Part shown: positions 25,329 to 35,460 of the stretch, piece by piece
How positions within the stretch are numbered: position 1 is the stretch's first letter
How the letters are laid out: each line of letters opens with the position of its first letter
Source: an uncultured Alistipes sp.
GTDB lineage: Bacteria; Bacteroidota; Bacteroidia; Bacteroidales; Rikenellaceae
Length of the DNA stretch: 64,000 bases
Assembly: GCA_900546065.1 (NCBI GenBank)
Contig: URBK01000004.1
Coordinates: forward strand, 77,272-141,271
Direction: 5' to 3'
Translations under genes and position numbers: made by a program
Notes under the pieces: generated by a model
Databases searched by the model: none
What the model was told of the DNA's origin: nothing
Seen by the model: only the letters and a program-made list of their open reading frames with translations

Positions 25329-27875
25329 ATGAAACAGCTTTCTATACAATTCCTTAGGGCGCTGCTGCCGGTATTGGCCGCTGCGGGCGTTTCGCCTGCG
25401 GCGCGGGCACAGCAGCCATCCTTTGCCGACGGCTACCACGGCGGCATCTACGGCCACTATCCCCTGTGGTGTACGGGCTTCTTCGCCGACGAACTGGCCA
25501 AACATCCCGAGTGGAGGATCAATCTCGAGATCGAACCCGAGACATGGGACTCTGTGCGGCTGCATACGCCCGGGGATTATGCGCGCCTGCGGGCCGCGGC
25601 AGCGACGCCGCGCGTCGAGTTCGTCAATCCCGCCTACGGACAGCCTTACTGCTTCAACATACACGGCGAGTCGATCGTCCGCCATTTCGAGTACGGCATG
25701 GCCAAGCTGCGTGAGCACTTCCCCGATGCCGTGGTGCAATGCTACTCGTCGGAGGAACCCTGTTTTACGGATTGCCTGCCGGCGCTGCTGCGCGGTTTCG
25801 GCTTCCGCTATGCCGTGCTGAAGTGCCCCGACACCTGCTGGGGCGGATATGTACGGGGACACGGACGCGGCGTGGTGTCGTGGGTGGGGCCCTCGGGGGA
25901 TACGATCACAGCCCTGCCGCGATACGTGTGCGAGGATTTCGTCGAGGGCTCGACGTGGCAGACCACGGCGTGGAACAACTCCGAAGAGTATATCGATGCG
26001 TGCCGTCGCGACGGTGTGCGTTTCCCTGCGGGCATGTGCTTTCAGGATGCGGGGTGGCGCAATGGCCCTTGGATCGGTACGGGGGCGGCGACGGCCGGCG
26101 GCTCGCGTTATGTCACGTGGAGCGAATATTTCGAGCATGTATGGGACGGCCGTACGGATGGCGCGTGGCACCTTACGCAGGAGGATATCGAGGTAAACCT
26201 CATGTGGGGCAGTCAGGTGCTGCAACGCGTTGCGCAGCGCGTGCGCGATGCGGAGAATCGCGCCGTGCAGGCCGAGAAGGCCGATCTGCTGCGATGGCTC
26301 GGCGGCGGTGAAAGTGCCGATTCGTTACGTATGGCGTCGCTGTGGCGGCCGCTTATGCTCGCTCAGCATCACGACTGCTGGATCGTACCTTATAATGTCG
26401 TGAGCGAGGGGCGGACGTGGGCTGAGAAGGTAGACGGGTGGTGCAGCCTGACGGACAGCCTGTGTCTCGATCTGTTGGGGCGTGCGGCATCGACGACGGA
26501 GTTCGACGTGGTCAATACCTCGGCGCGGCCGCGGCGTGGGGTTGTGCGTGTGGATATTCCTTATGATGTGGCGGCAGGTCAAAAAAATATACGTCTGGTC
26601 GACAGCCGCGGCGGCGATGTGCCCTGTACGTTGGTGAATGGGGATGGAGGCCCGGTGTTGGTATTCGAGGCCGAGACTCCGGCTTTCGGTGTGGCCCGCT
26701 ACCGCCTTGAGGCGGGACGGCAGCGCTGCACGGAGCCGTCGTGTGCGGCCTATGGCTCGGCCGAGGGCTTCGTAGTTGAGAGCGACATATACCGTATGGT
26801 TATCGATACGCTGCACGGCGGTGCCGTTGTGAGCCTTGTGGATAAGCTCTCGGGCCGCGAGATTGTGGATCGCAGCTCGCGGTGGGGGTTCAACACCCTG
26901 CGCGGATACTTCTACGACGAGGGACGCTTCGCCTCGTCCGAGGAGCAGGCGGCGCATGTCGAGATCGAGGAGCTGACGCCGCTGACGGTGCGTGTGGCCG
27001 TTACGGGCGCCGTTGCGGGCGAACCCTTCCGCCAGAGCGTGACGCTGCGCCGCGGCGACAGGGTTATCGACTGTACGCTTCGCATATCGTGGCGCGGCAA
27101 CCGCGGCATCGGCGAGTATGCCGACAGCGGCTCGGCCACGGAGAACCGCCGCGCCTTCAAGAACGACCGCTACAAACTGCTGTTGATGTTCCCCTCGGTG
27201 CGGGGGCGGCAGACGCTGCGCAAGAACGTTCCCTACGGCATCTGCCGCAGCCGCTTGGACGATACCTTCTTCGAGACATGGGATACCCACAAACACAATA
27301 TCATACTCGACTGGGTCGACGTGACGGGCGACGACGGCGCGGGGCTGACGCTTATGAGCGACCACACGACCTCTTATGCCCACGGCGACGGGGTGCCGTT
27401 GTCGCTGACGGTGCAATATTCGGGCAAGGGACTCTGGGGACGCGACTATCCGCTCGAGGGTGCGACGGAGATACGTTATGCGCTTCTTCCGCATGACGGG
27501 GAATGGAATGCGGCGGAGGTGTGGAACGCATGCCGCGAGCATGCCGAGCCTCTATACGTACGCGCTGCCGAGACCTATGCCGGGGCGGGCCATTCGTATG
27601 TTGAGGTTGGCGGCGGATGCTCCCTCTCGTCGGCGCGACGCCGCGGCGGGGATGTGGAGCTGCGTCTGTTCAATCCCTCGGATGCGGAGGCCGAGAGCCG
27701 TGTGAGCCTCGGATTAGGTGTTGCCGGGGTGCAGGCCACGCGTCTTGACGGCACCCCCTTGGAGAGTATCCCGACGACGCGCCGCAGCGGCCGTACGGTG
27801 TTGACGGTGAAGGTGCCGCCGACGGGATTCGTGACGCTGCGGCTGACGCCGCAACCCGGCCGCGTCACTCGATGA
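25329..27875 (+). CDS. exported GH38-like glycosidase (alpha-mannosidase family)
   Basis: 848 aa with a signal peptide to about residue 28. The N-terminal part (DGYHGGIYGHYP, NLEIEPETWDSV, YSSEEPCFTD) and the AQHHDCWIVPYN motif near residue 340 fit the catalytic and helical domains of GH38 retaining alpha-mannosidases, where a QHHD-type His binds zinc; beta-sandwich domains follow to the end. The N-terminal zinc motif is not the usual HxD form, so specificity is uncertain. The 3' end overlaps the convergent GH28/49-like gene by 11 bp. Likely acts on mannosides outside the inner membrane. Confidence 0.72.
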   Translation: MKQLSIQFLRALLPVLAAAGVSPAARAQQPSFADGYHGGIYGHYPLWCTGFFADELAKHPEWRINLEIEPETWDSVRLHTPGDYARLRAAAATPRVEFVNPAYGQPYCFNIHGESIVRHFEYGMAKLREHFPDAVVQCYSSEEPCFTDCLPALLRGFGFRYAVLKCPDTCWGGYVRGHGRGVVSWVGPSGDTITALPRYVCEDFVEGSTWQTTAWNNSEEYIDACRRDGVRFPAGMCFQDAGWRNGPWIGTGAATAGGSRYVTWSEYFEHVWDGRTDGAWHLTQEDIEVNLMWGSQVLQRVAQRVRDAENRAVQAEKADLLRWLGGGESADSLRMASLWRPLMLAQHHDCWIVPYNVVSEGRTWAEKVDGWCSLTDSLCLDLLGRAASTTEFDVVNTSARPRRGVVRVDIPYDVAAGQKNIRLVDSRGGDVPCTLVNGDGGPVLVFEAETPAFGVARYRLEAGRQRCTEPSCAAYGSAEGFVVESDIYRMVIDTLHGGAVVSLVDKLSGREIVDRSSRWGFNTLRGYFYDEGRFASSEEQAAHVEIEELTPLTVRVAVTGAVAGEPFRQSVTLRRGDRVIDCTLRISWRGNRGIGEYADSGSATENRRAFKNDRYKLLLMFPSVRGRQTLRKNVPYGICRSRLDDTFFETWDTHKHNIILDWVDVTGDDGAGLTLMSDHTTSYAHGDGVPLSLTVQYSGKGLWGRDYPLEGATEIRYALLPHDGEWNAAEVWNACREHAEPLYVRAAETYAGAGHSYVEVGGGCSLSSARRRGGDVELRLFNPSDAEAESRVSLGLGVAGVQATRLDGTPLESIPTTRRSGRTVLTVKVPPTGFVTLRLTPQPGRVTR

Positions 27876-29361
27876 CGAGGCCGTGCACGTGGGCGTTGAC
27901 GTCGAAGTAGTCGCTGAAATTCTGTCCGGTGAGGCGTACTCCGTTTATCGTGACGTTGCGGAATGTGATGCCGTCGATGGGGTGTTTGTCGTCCAGACCG
28001 TGCAGCAGACTGCGCGGAGGCTGTAGGCCGTCGTAACGTATATCCTCAATGAGGATGTCGCGCGCCTCGCGGCCGCGCGTATTGAACTTGCAGTAGTCGA
28101 ACGAGAAGAGCGAGGCGCCGCGCGGATCGTCGACCGTGATGCGGCGTATGCGTATGTTCGAAAAGCGCCCTTCGTCGGATATCATCATCGCCATGGCTCC
28201 CTTGTATGGATATAGGGTCTCGCGCCCCTCGAGGAGGATGCAGTCCGCAAACTCGACGTCGTCGGTGCGGAAGCGCGGATCGGACTCGGGCCCGACGAGG
28301 AAGTTATGTGCGCAGTCGGCCCAGAGGACGCACTCACGTATGGTGATGTCGCGTGTGTCGCCGACGTTCCACGGCTCGTTCTTGAGCGATATGTTGTCGT
28401 CGTAGTTGCGCATGAAACACCCCTCCATGACGACACCTCGCGAGTTGCACAGATCCACGCCGTCGGAGTTGCGCATCCAGCATATCTGTTTTACGTTCTC
28501 TATGCGTACACTCTCCGAACGCTGTATGCAGAGCGTCCAGCTGGGCGAGTCGCGCAGCAGGATGCCCGATATCGAGACGTTGCGGCATCCGACCAGATCG
28601 ACCATCACGCGGCGTGTATCCAAGTGGTGCGGCGCATACGACCCGCACAGTATGCCCCGCCCGGCGATCGTGATGTCGTGTGTGTCGTACGAGCGGACGG
28701 TGCCGTAGACGACGGCCCCTTCGTCTATGTAGAGTGTCTGCCCCGAGCGCAGAGTGATAAGTCCTGCGTGGTGCTCCCCTTCGCCGAAGTAGAGCGTGTC
28801 GGGCGAGGAGGCGCGCGGCGCCGCCGTATCGGGCAGGTCGGGCAGTACGAAGAGGTTGCGGGCGCGGTCGCCGTCAAACTCTACGGATACCTTCTGCGTG
28901 GGCCTCTCCAAGGTGAACTCTACCGTGCGGCGCGATATGCGGCGCGTAGGTATGGCGTATGCCGCGGGCCGCACCTCGACGCTGTCGAATGGACGGCCCC
29001 GACGCCTTACGCGTACTCTTACCGGCGTGGAGAAGTCGTCGGTGAACATCGCAAAGCCCATCAACGTGCGGGCGGCTCCCGTGGTGTCGATGTTGTTGCG
29101 GTCGCGGCGGGTGATGTCGGAGACCAGAGCGCCGTGTACCTTGATGCGTCGCCGTCCGTTGTCGGTCGATATACGCACGCGGTAAAGGTCGTTGTGCAGA
29201 CGGTGGCGTGGCATCGTGTCGGCAGTCTCGGCGGTGATATTATCTCTGTCGCGGGGCGCTGCCGCGGCTGTTGCCGTGAAGGCGGCAATGACGCTGAGAA
29301 TGGCGGCGGCAAAGAGTATCCGGTACGGGACAATAGGCTTCGGGTCAATATGTTTTTCCAT
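27865..29361 (-). CDS. exported GH28/GH49-like right-handed beta-helix glycosidase
   Basis: 498 aa, signal peptide to about residue 36. A beta-sandwich N-terminal domain (~45-165) precedes a beta-helix with AGRGILCG, RDSPSWTLCI, NSDGVDL (298-304) and YDDNISLK (320-327); the Asp residues align with the catalytic Asp of polygalacturonase/dextranase families. The GHG and RIK motifs of true GH28 pectinases are not seen, and the N-terminal sandwich is more like GH49. Probably hydrolyses a polysaccharide or glycan in the periplasm or outside. Convergent with the GH38-like gene. Confidence 0.72.
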   Translation of the reverse strand: MEKHIDPKPIVPYRILFAAAILSVIAAFTATAAAAPRDRDNITAETADTMPRHRLHNDLYRVRISTDNGRRRIKVHGALVSDITRRDRNNIDTTGAARTLMGFAMFTDDFSTPVRVRVRRRGRPFDSVEVRPAAYAIPTRRISRRTVEFTLERPTQKVSVEFDGDRARNLFVLPDLPDTAAPRASSPDTLYFGEGEHHAGLITLRSGQTLYIDEGAVVYGTVRSYDTHDITIAGRGILCGSYAPHHLDTRRVMVDLVGCRNVSISGILLRDSPSWTLCIQRSESVRIENVKQICWMRNSDGVDLCNSRGVVMEGCFMRNYDDNISLKNEPWNVGDTRDITIRECVLWADCAHNFLVGPESDPRFRTDDVEFADCILLEGRETLYPYKGAMAMMISDEGRFSNIRIRRITVDDPRGASLFSFDYCKFNTRGREARDILIEDIRYDGLQPPRSLLHGLDDKHPIDGITFRNVTINGVRLTGQNFSDYFDVNAHVHGLVIE

Positions 29362-29529
29362 CAGGGTGGGGTTTGGACGGTGATGTGCAGTTGGCAGTAG
29401 CTGACCGCGTGCGATGTGAAGTTACTCTTTTTTTGCGTAAAAAGCAACGCGGTGTTTCTCTCTTCGGGAGTTTATGCGTACCTTTATAGAGATATAACAT
29501 ATATAACCCATAAAACCGACCCGAAGAAA

Positions 29530-31329
29530 ATGAAACCCCGTCTACTTCTGGCCATGCTGGTGACGCTGGCGGCCGTGTCCTGTACCACGACATACGATCT
29601 TGCGGATTACGGTCTGCGTCCCGACAGCGGCGAGAATTCGGCGCCGCTGATGAAGGAGGCGCTTAAGGAGATCAAGGCGTTGAGCCGCGGCCGCAACATA
29701 CGCATCACACTGCCTGCGGGCCGTTACGACTTCCATCCCGACGGCGCCATCAGCCGCGAATATTACATCTCGAACCACGACCAGCCGAACCCGAAGTCGG
29801 TGGGTATCGTTCTGGAGGATATGCACAACGTCATCTTCGACGGTCAGGGTGCCGAGCTGATCTTCCACGGACGGATGCTTCCCGTGGCCGTGGTCGACTG
29901 CAGCGACTGCACGGTGCGTAATCTGAGCATCGACTTCGCCAACCCCCATATAAGTCAGGTGCGTGTCGTGAAGAACGACCCCGAGGCGGGTATGATCACC
30001 TACGAGGTGGCGCCGTGGGTCGAGTATGAGATACGCGACAGCATGTTTGTCGCCAAGGGCGAGGGCTGGGAGCATGTCCCCGCATGGGGCATAGCCTTCG
30101 AGGGCGATACGCGGCATGTGTTGTATAATTCGGGCGACATCTCTCTGGGCACGCGCGGCGTAACGGAGGTCGCACCGCGCACGATCCTCGCGCCGTGGCG
30201 CAACGAGGCTCTGGTCGAGGGCACGGTCGTAGCGTTCCGCGGCTACGGACGTCCCGCTCCCGGCATATTCCTCTATCGCGACACCGATGCCCTTCTGGAG
30301 AACGTGACAGTACACTATGCCGAGGGTATGGGCCTTCTGGCTCAGGTGTGCGACGGGATCACGCTCGACGGCTTCTCGGTGGCGCTGCGCGGCGAGGAGG
30401 ATCCCCGTTACTTCACCACGCAGGCCGACGCTACGCACTTCTCGGGCTGCAAGGGACGCATCGTCTCGCGCGGCGGCCTGTATGAGGGTATGATGGACGA
30501 TGCGATCAACGTCCACGGCACCTATCTCAAGGTCAGCGGCCGCGAGAACGACCATACGCTGACGGCCGACTACATGCACGGCCAGAGCTACGGTTTCGTC
30601 TGGGGACATGCCGGCGACGAGGTGCAGTTCATCGCCTCGCGCCGTATGGAGATCATGGATGGCACCAACGTCATCACCTCTATCGAGGCTGTCGACGCTC
30701 CCGTGGACAAGGGTGTGAAGCGTTTCCGCATAACCTTCGAGAAGCCTCTGGACGAGGCCATAGGCCGCGGTGACGACTTCGGCATCGAGAATCTGGAGTG
30801 GACGCCCGAGGTGCTCTTTGCCGACAACGTCATACGCAACAACCGCGCACGCGGGGCGCTGTTCAGCACGCCGCGCCGCACCGTCGTGGAGAACAACCTC
30901 TTCGACCATACGTCGGGTACGGCCATTCTGCTCTGTGGCGACTGCAACGGATGGTATGAGACGGGCGCGTGCCGCGACGTTACGATCCGCGGCAACCGCT
31001 TCATCGACGCGCTGACAAGCATGTACCAGTTTACGAATGCCGTGATCTCGATCTATCCCGAGGTTCCGGAGCTGCTGTTGCAGGAGAAGTATTTCCACAG
31101 CGGCATCGTTATCGAGGATAACGAGTTCGACACGTTCGACATGCCGATACTCTACGCCCGCTCGGTCGACGGCCTTGTCTTCCGCCGCAATGTTGTGCGT
31201 CAGAACAAGGACTATCCCCAGATGCACTGGAATACCCATCGTTTCCTCTTCGAGCGTGTCGTGAACGACGTGATCGAGAATAACGAATTCCACGGCGGCG
31301 CGGGCGAATATGACGTGGCGCGCGAATAG
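29530..31329 (+). CDS. GH110-like alpha-1,3-galactosidase lipoprotein
   Basis: 599 aa, lipobox AAVSC with Cys18. A right-handed beta-helix protein closely resembling GH110 (BfGal110-type) exo-alpha-1,3-galactosidases, with QADATHFSGCKG followed by GGLYEGMMDDAINVHGTYLKV; the paired D323-D324 is the likely catalytic region. Known members remove alpha-1,3-linked galactose, including the blood-group B determinant. Whether this one prefers branched or linear substrates cannot be told. The ATG at 29530 gives the lipobox; the frame from 29416 has none. A weak TACCTTTA box lies at 29479-29486. Confidence 0.85.
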   Translation: MKPRLLLAMLVTLAAVSCTTTYDLADYGLRPDSGENSAPLMKEALKEIKALSRGRNIRITLPAGRYDFHPDGAISREYYISNHDQPNPKSVGIVLEDMHNVIFDGQGAELIFHGRMLPVAVVDCSDCTVRNLSIDFANPHISQVRVVKNDPEAGMITYEVAPWVEYEIRDSMFVAKGEGWEHVPAWGIAFEGDTRHVLYNSGDISLGTRGVTEVAPRTILAPWRNEALVEGTVVAFRGYGRPAPGIFLYRDTDALLENVTVHYAEGMGLLAQVCDGITLDGFSVALRGEEDPRYFTTQADATHFSGCKGRIVSRGGLYEGMMDDAINVHGTYLKVSGRENDHTLTADYMHGQSYGFVWGHAGDEVQFIASRRMEIMDGTNVITSIEAVDAPVDKGVKRFRITFEKPLDEAIGRGDDFGIENLEWTPEVLFADNVIRNNRARGALFSTPRRTVVENNLFDHTSGTAILLCGDCNGWYETGACRDVTIRGNRFIDALTSMYQFTNAVISIYPEVPELLLQEKYFHSGIVIEDNEFDTFDMPILYARSVDGLVFRRNVVRQNKDYPQMHWNTHRFLFERVVNDVIENNEFHGGAGEYDVARE

Positions 31330-31460
31330 CGTGTGTCTGCACGTCCGTTGAATCGATGATAATGGCGGCCGTCGGGTTTCGGGCGCGGCCGATGAATCGA
31401 CAGGAGTGGACGGCCGTCGAGTATTGATGGCGGCCGTCGGGTTGATATGAAGGATACAAA

Positions 31461-31497
31461 AAAGGAGCGGCGTACCCGACGGTACGCCGCTCTTGTT
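31461..31497. terminator. bidirectional terminator between the GH110-like gene and mdh
   Basis: Perfect 12-bp stem GAGCGGCGTACC (31465-31476) with GGTACGCCGCTC (31481-31492), a 4-nt loop, TTGTTTT on the plus strand and CTTTTTT when read on the minus strand. Confidence 0.9.
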
Positions 31498-31562
31498 TTC
31501 GGATCTCTTCCGAGCCTGCGCGCGATTGACGCGGCTGCGGAGAGTTGTCGCGAGACCTCCTG

Positions 31563-32561
31563 TTACTTGAGGTTGGGGTTGATCTTGTTCCACTCGGCGA
31601 TGGGAGGAAGTACACCCATCTCGATAACCTCGTCACGCAGTGCGCAGAGGTGCTCGTAGCTCTTCTTCAGAGCGGCGTGCTCCTCGGGCAGACCCTCTAC
31701 GACCTTGTAGCTTACGCCGTCGCGGGTGATCGAGGTCTCCATGGCCATCATGATGTGGTCAAACTCGGGCGTCGAAACGTAGACGCCGGCGGGCCAGCGG
31801 AATGCGGGGCCGCCCATGGCTGCGGCGATCATCTCGATCGAGACGTATGCGGGGCTCTGGAATGACGAGCGGCCGCGCAGGTCGATGATGTGCTTGCCGC
31901 CCTGAATTACGCGCTGACGCAGAGCGTCCCAATCCTCCTGCGAGATCTTGGTGCCGATAAACTCGGTGAGGGGCTTGCCCTGAACGGTCGTGGTAGATGC
32001 GAATACGGCCATCTGCTCGCCGTGGCCGCCGTATGTACGGCTGTTGCAAACCTCGTCGGGAGATATGTGGAAATACTTGGCCAGCTCGCTGCGCAGACGC
32101 GTGCTGTCGAGCGCGGCGAGGGTGGTCAGCTGCGAAGGCTTCAGACCCGAGTAGATGAGGGTGATCAGACCCGTGATGTCGGCGGGGTTGAAGATGATGA
32201 CCACGTGCTTGACGTCGGGGCAGTAGGTGCGGATATTCTTACCGAGCTCCTCGGCGATGGCAGCGTTGCCCTTGAGCAGGTCCTCGCGGGTCATGCCGGC
32301 CTTACGTGCGGCGCCGCCCGACGATACGATGTACTTGGCATCGGTGAGGGCCTCCTTGATATCAGAGGTATAGGTTATGGCGGCTCCTTCGAAACCGCAG
32401 TGGAAGAGCTCCTCGGCCACGCCCTCGAGGGCAGGTGCGAAGGGATCGTAAAGACAAATGTTAGGCGTGAGCTTCATCATGAGAGCCGTCTGCGCCATAT
32501 TCGACCCGATCATGCCGGCAGCGCCGACGATGGTCAGTTTTTCGGTTGTTAAGTAAGCCAT
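31563..32561 (-). CDS. mdh: malate dehydrogenase
   Basis: 332 aa. The NAD loop is GAAGMIGS at 13-20; later motifs are SSGGAARKAGMTREDLL, IIFNPADI, LDSTRLRSELA with the substrate Arg, and GGHGEQM with the catalytic His. It converts malate and oxaloacetate with NAD(H); in anaerobic Bacteroidales the reductive direction feeds the fumarate/succinate pathway. It is a housekeeping gene isolated between glycosidase genes, with its own -7 box (32597-32604) and a terminator, so it does not belong to a carbohydrate operon. Confidence 0.93.
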   Translation of the reverse strand: MAYLTTEKLTIVGAAGMIGSNMAQTALMMKLTPNICLYDPFAPALEGVAEELFHCGFEGAAITYTSDIKEALTDAKYIVSSGGAARKAGMTREDLLKGNAAIAEELGKNIRTYCPDVKHVVIIFNPADITGLITLIYSGLKPSQLTTLAALDSTRLRSELAKYFHISPDEVCNSRTYGGHGEQMAVFASTTTVQGKPLTEFIGTKISQEDWDALRQRVIQGGKHIIDLRGRSSFQSPAYVSIEMIAAAMGGPAFRWPAGVYVSTPEFDHIMMAMETSITRDGVSYKVVEGLPEEHAALKKSYEHLCALRDEVIEMGVLPPIAEWNKINPNLK

Positions 32562-32596
32562 AACGTTTATGTTTTAATACGTTCGTGTTTCGGATG

Positions 32597-32604
32597 CAAA
32601 TATA
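32597..32604 (-). promoter_or_regulatory. -7 box (TATATTTG) for mdh
   Basis: TATATTTG on the minus strand, 35 bp before the mdh ATG, in a markedly AT-rich stretch. Confidence 0.6.
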
Positions 32605-32680
32605 ATACTTTTTTTGATTGTTATAAAAATAACAATGAATTAATTATCTCTCTTTCCATATCGTTTTGCGGCCCGTATTG

Positions 32681-33949
32681 TCAATCCGGCAATTCGAACA
32701 GAAGCATGTCGCCCGCCTCGACGGCCAGAGTCTGGGCGTAGCGCGAGGCGTCGGTGCGGCTGCCGTCGGGCATGACTCTGCGTACGCCGTCCGTGGTCTC
32801 GACGGTGACGCGCTGCTCACGGCCAAGGTCGCGGTTGACGATCATCAGATATCGCTTGCCGCCGTTTTGCAGCAGCGATACCAGAACTCCCTGACCGTCA
32901 GCCTCCACACGGCGTATCTGCGGCGGCAGCTGCCCGGGTGGACGGGTACCTTTGGGTATTGTGCTGCCCGTATGTCCTACCCACAGCGTGCGGGCGCCGA
33001 GGAAGACATCCTCAAGGGCGTGTATGCAGCCGTTGATCTCGCGCAGCAGGTCGTAGACCTCGGTGCGCAGACCCTCATGGTCGATGGGGGCGTTGTGGAA
33101 GTTCCACACCTCGGTGCCGGGCGAAGTGTAGGTGAAGTATTGTATTCCCTGCGCGCCGTATGCCAGATTGCTGAATACCTGCAGGCGGAGGGATGCGCGC
33201 GTAGCCGCGGGGTAGGGGTCGTGCGCCGTGGCAAGGGCAAAGGCCCAGAAGGGGACGCCGGCGCGGCGCGACTCGGCCGCAATGTCCTCGAGGTTGGCGT
33301 AGAACTCGGGTCGCAGGCCGTCGAAGGTGACGGGATAGTGGTCGAAGGATACGAGTCCGAGCCCCACCTCGTCGATGAAGCGGCGTACGTAGTCGGCATA
33401 GGAGTCGGCATGCAGGTCGCGGGGCGAGACGTAGTTCGGCAGCAGGTTGAGATAGAGCATGCGGCTGTCGTCCTCGGAGCGTATGCGGCGTGCCCACGCG
33501 GCCAGCTCGCCGAAGGCGTCGCATATAGGCTCGTCACGCAGGAAATACCCCGCATTGTCCTTCTCGCGGCGGAAGCGGCGTACGGTCGCCTCGGGGTCGG
33601 ATGCCATCTCCCCGCACATTATGAGCAGCTTGACGCCGGTGCCGCGGCAGGCGTCGAATGCCGCCGCCACCTCGTCGGCTGTCGAGAAGTGCGAGAAGGA
33701 GAGGTTGATACCCGCCGCGGCCATCTCACGGTAACGGTCGGGCGTGACCTGATCCCCCAGAAGCGAGTACCACGCCATGACGGGGAAGGCATCACCGGTC
33801 GGATTGACGTAACGGTGCGGTTGTGTAAGGTCTGTCTTCTGTTTTGAGGGATTCTTCTCCGTGCTGCGGGCCGCTGCGGGGAGTGTCGCCGCAAGCACGA
33901 CGGCGGCCAGAAGCGCTGCCATGCGCGCAATGGTGATAGTCTGTTTCAT
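32681..33949 (-). CDS. exported TIM-barrel glycosidase-like protein
   Basis: 422 aa with a signal peptide (AALLAAVVLAATLPAAA). Residues ~45-330 read as a TIM barrel (FPVMAWYSLLG, GINLSFSHFS, VKLLIMCGEM, GYFLRDEP with E140 as a possible acid, VSFDHYPVTFD, FWAFALATAHDPYP), with a C-terminal beta-sandwich ending GDMLLFELPD. This resembles clan A glycoside hydrolases of the GH5/GH42 type, but no family is certain. It is 61 bp downstream of the GHL10-like gene and probably cotranscribed with it. Confidence 0.65.
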   Translation of the reverse strand: MKQTITIARMAALLAAVVLAATLPAAARSTEKNPSKQKTDLTQPHRYVNPTGDAFPVMAWYSLLGDQVTPDRYREMAAAGINLSFSHFSTADEVAAAFDACRGTGVKLLIMCGEMASDPEATVRRFRREKDNAGYFLRDEPICDAFGELAAWARRIRSEDDSRMLYLNLLPNYVSPRDLHADSYADYVRRFIDEVGLGLVSFDHYPVTFDGLRPEFYANLEDIAAESRRAGVPFWAFALATAHDPYPAATRASLRLQVFSNLAYGAQGIQYFTYTSPGTEVWNFHNAPIDHEGLRTEVYDLLREINGCIHALEDVFLGARTLWVGHTGSTIPKGTRPPGQLPPQIRRVEADGQGVLVSLLQNGGKRYLMIVNRDLGREQRVTVETTDGVRRVMPDGSRTDASRYAQTLAVEAGDMLLFELPD

Positions 33950-34010
33950 TATATGTCAGTTTAGGTCGGTTTGGCGGTGTCTTCAATGTTTCATATCGCG
34001 TGGGGCGGGG

Positions 34011-35300
34011 TCAGTTGCGGGCGGGAGCCTCCGGTATCGAGGCCGCAATGTCGGGCTCGGCGCGCAGGATGCCGCTGCGTATGTCGTCCCAGAGGTCGAA
34101 CTCTATGACCTGACATATATCGAAGACCATAAGTCCCTCGGTGTCGCGCAGACATACATAGACGGCATCCGCGATGTTGGTTTTGTGCAACGGGGCGTAA
34201 ATCGTTCCGTAGAGACGGCAGTCGCCCATGATGGCGCGGCGCGCGCGTGCCGTGGCGAACTCGATGGATTCGGGGTCGTCGGGACCGTATATGCGGTCGA
34301 GGTATGCGCCGAGCATGAAGCTGTCGAGGTGTGCGGCGAATCCCGCACGGTCATACTCCTCGTCGCACCACTCATACGTGTACGGCTCCTTGTGCAGCGG
34401 GAATGAAGCGCTGGCCCAGTTCTGCGCCGTGCCGTATAGACCGTTTATCCACGATGCGGCCCAATAGCTGAGTTCGGTGTCGGGGCGCAGGGCGTGTACG
34501 GTATCGGCTGCGGCGGCGATGAAGCTGCTGATGACGCCGGCGCGGTAGCTCCACCACCGGTGATAGAGCGGGCCGGGGACGACGGCCCCCGAGGTGTCGA
34601 ATGAGAATATATCCTGCGGCCACGTGTCGACCTTGCGGCCTATGTGGTGTTCGAAGTCGCGGCGCGAGAAGTCCGAAAAGTCTCCGTACATATCGGGATA
34701 GCGACAGTAGTCGAGCGAGAGACCGTCTATGTCGTACCGCTCGGTCAGCTCGCCGATAAATGCGATGGCATAGTCGCGGTTCTCGGGCATGGCGGGGTTG
34801 AGGAATGCCGCCACCTTGTCGCTCTGGTCGCGTATGTCGACCATACCCTGAGGCGTGTATTCGATACATGTGCGGCCGACAAAGGTCTCGGGGTCGTCAT
34901 ATACGGGGCCCTGATGGCGCGGGGGCGAACCTGCGGCGAAGACCGTGACGCTGGCCGTAACCTTCATGCCGCGGCTGTGGGCGGCGTCGATGAAGTAGCG
35001 GAGATAGTCCCAGTCGCGGTCGACGGTAGTGCCGTCGATGGTTTTGAGTCGGGGAAGCAGGTCGCTGTTGTAGAGCACGTCGCCCTCGACGGGACGCACA
35101 TCGACTACGATGCGGTTGAATCCCGCGCGGCACGCCTTGTCGAGATAGAAGTCGACGGAGTCGCGCACGGCAAAACGTTCGAAGTTGGCCGTGGCGTCGA
35201 ACCACAGATACTTTGGTTTGCCTGCCGCCGCATGGGGGCGGTTGTCGCAGGCCGCAGCGGCCAGTGCCGCAAGAATGAGAATCAGAGCAAATCGTTTCAT
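34011..35300 (-). CDS. lipoprotein with glycosyl hydrolase-like 10 (GHL10) barrel
   Basis: 429 aa, lipobox AAAAC with Cys18. KYLWFDATANFERF, FNRIVVDVRPVEGDVLY, YFIDAAHSRGMKVTAS and YDIDGLSLDYCRYPDMYGDFSDFS are typical of GHL10/DUF4015-type TIM barrels, which are related to alpha-amylase-like enzymes; the Asp in SLDYCRYP is the likely nucleophile. Substrate unknown. Reads in the same direction as the TIM-barrel gene downstream and the esterase gene upstream (160-bp gap). Confidence 0.75.
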   Translation of the reverse strand: MKRFALILILAALAAAACDNRPHAAAGKPKYLWFDATANFERFAVRDSVDFYLDKACRAGFNRIVVDVRPVEGDVLYNSDLLPRLKTIDGTTVDRDWDYLRYFIDAAHSRGMKVTASVTVFAAGSPPRHQGPVYDDPETFVGRTCIEYTPQGMVDIRDQSDKVAAFLNPAMPENRDYAIAFIGELTERYDIDGLSLDYCRYPDMYGDFSDFSRRDFEHHIGRKVDTWPQDIFSFDTSGAVVPGPLYHRWWSYRAGVISSFIAAAADTVHALRPDTELSYWAASWINGLYGTAQNWASASFPLHKEPYTYEWCDEEYDRAGFAAHLDSFMLGAYLDRIYGPDDPESIEFATARARRAIMGDCRLYGTIYAPLHKTNIADAVYVCLRDTEGLMVFDICQVIEFDLWDDIRSGILRAEPDIAASIPEAPARN

Positions 35301-35460
35301 CGGGTAGTATGGATGGATAATATGTATATGTGTTCGCTATGTTGCCGGTTTCGGCCTCGGGCGCGATGGAAAAACATTCACGCCGTGCGTGTCGTTGCGG
35401 CATCGCACGGCGTGTCTCTTTCGTGTCGGGCGTTTGTCCCTGCGATGAAAACGCTGCCCG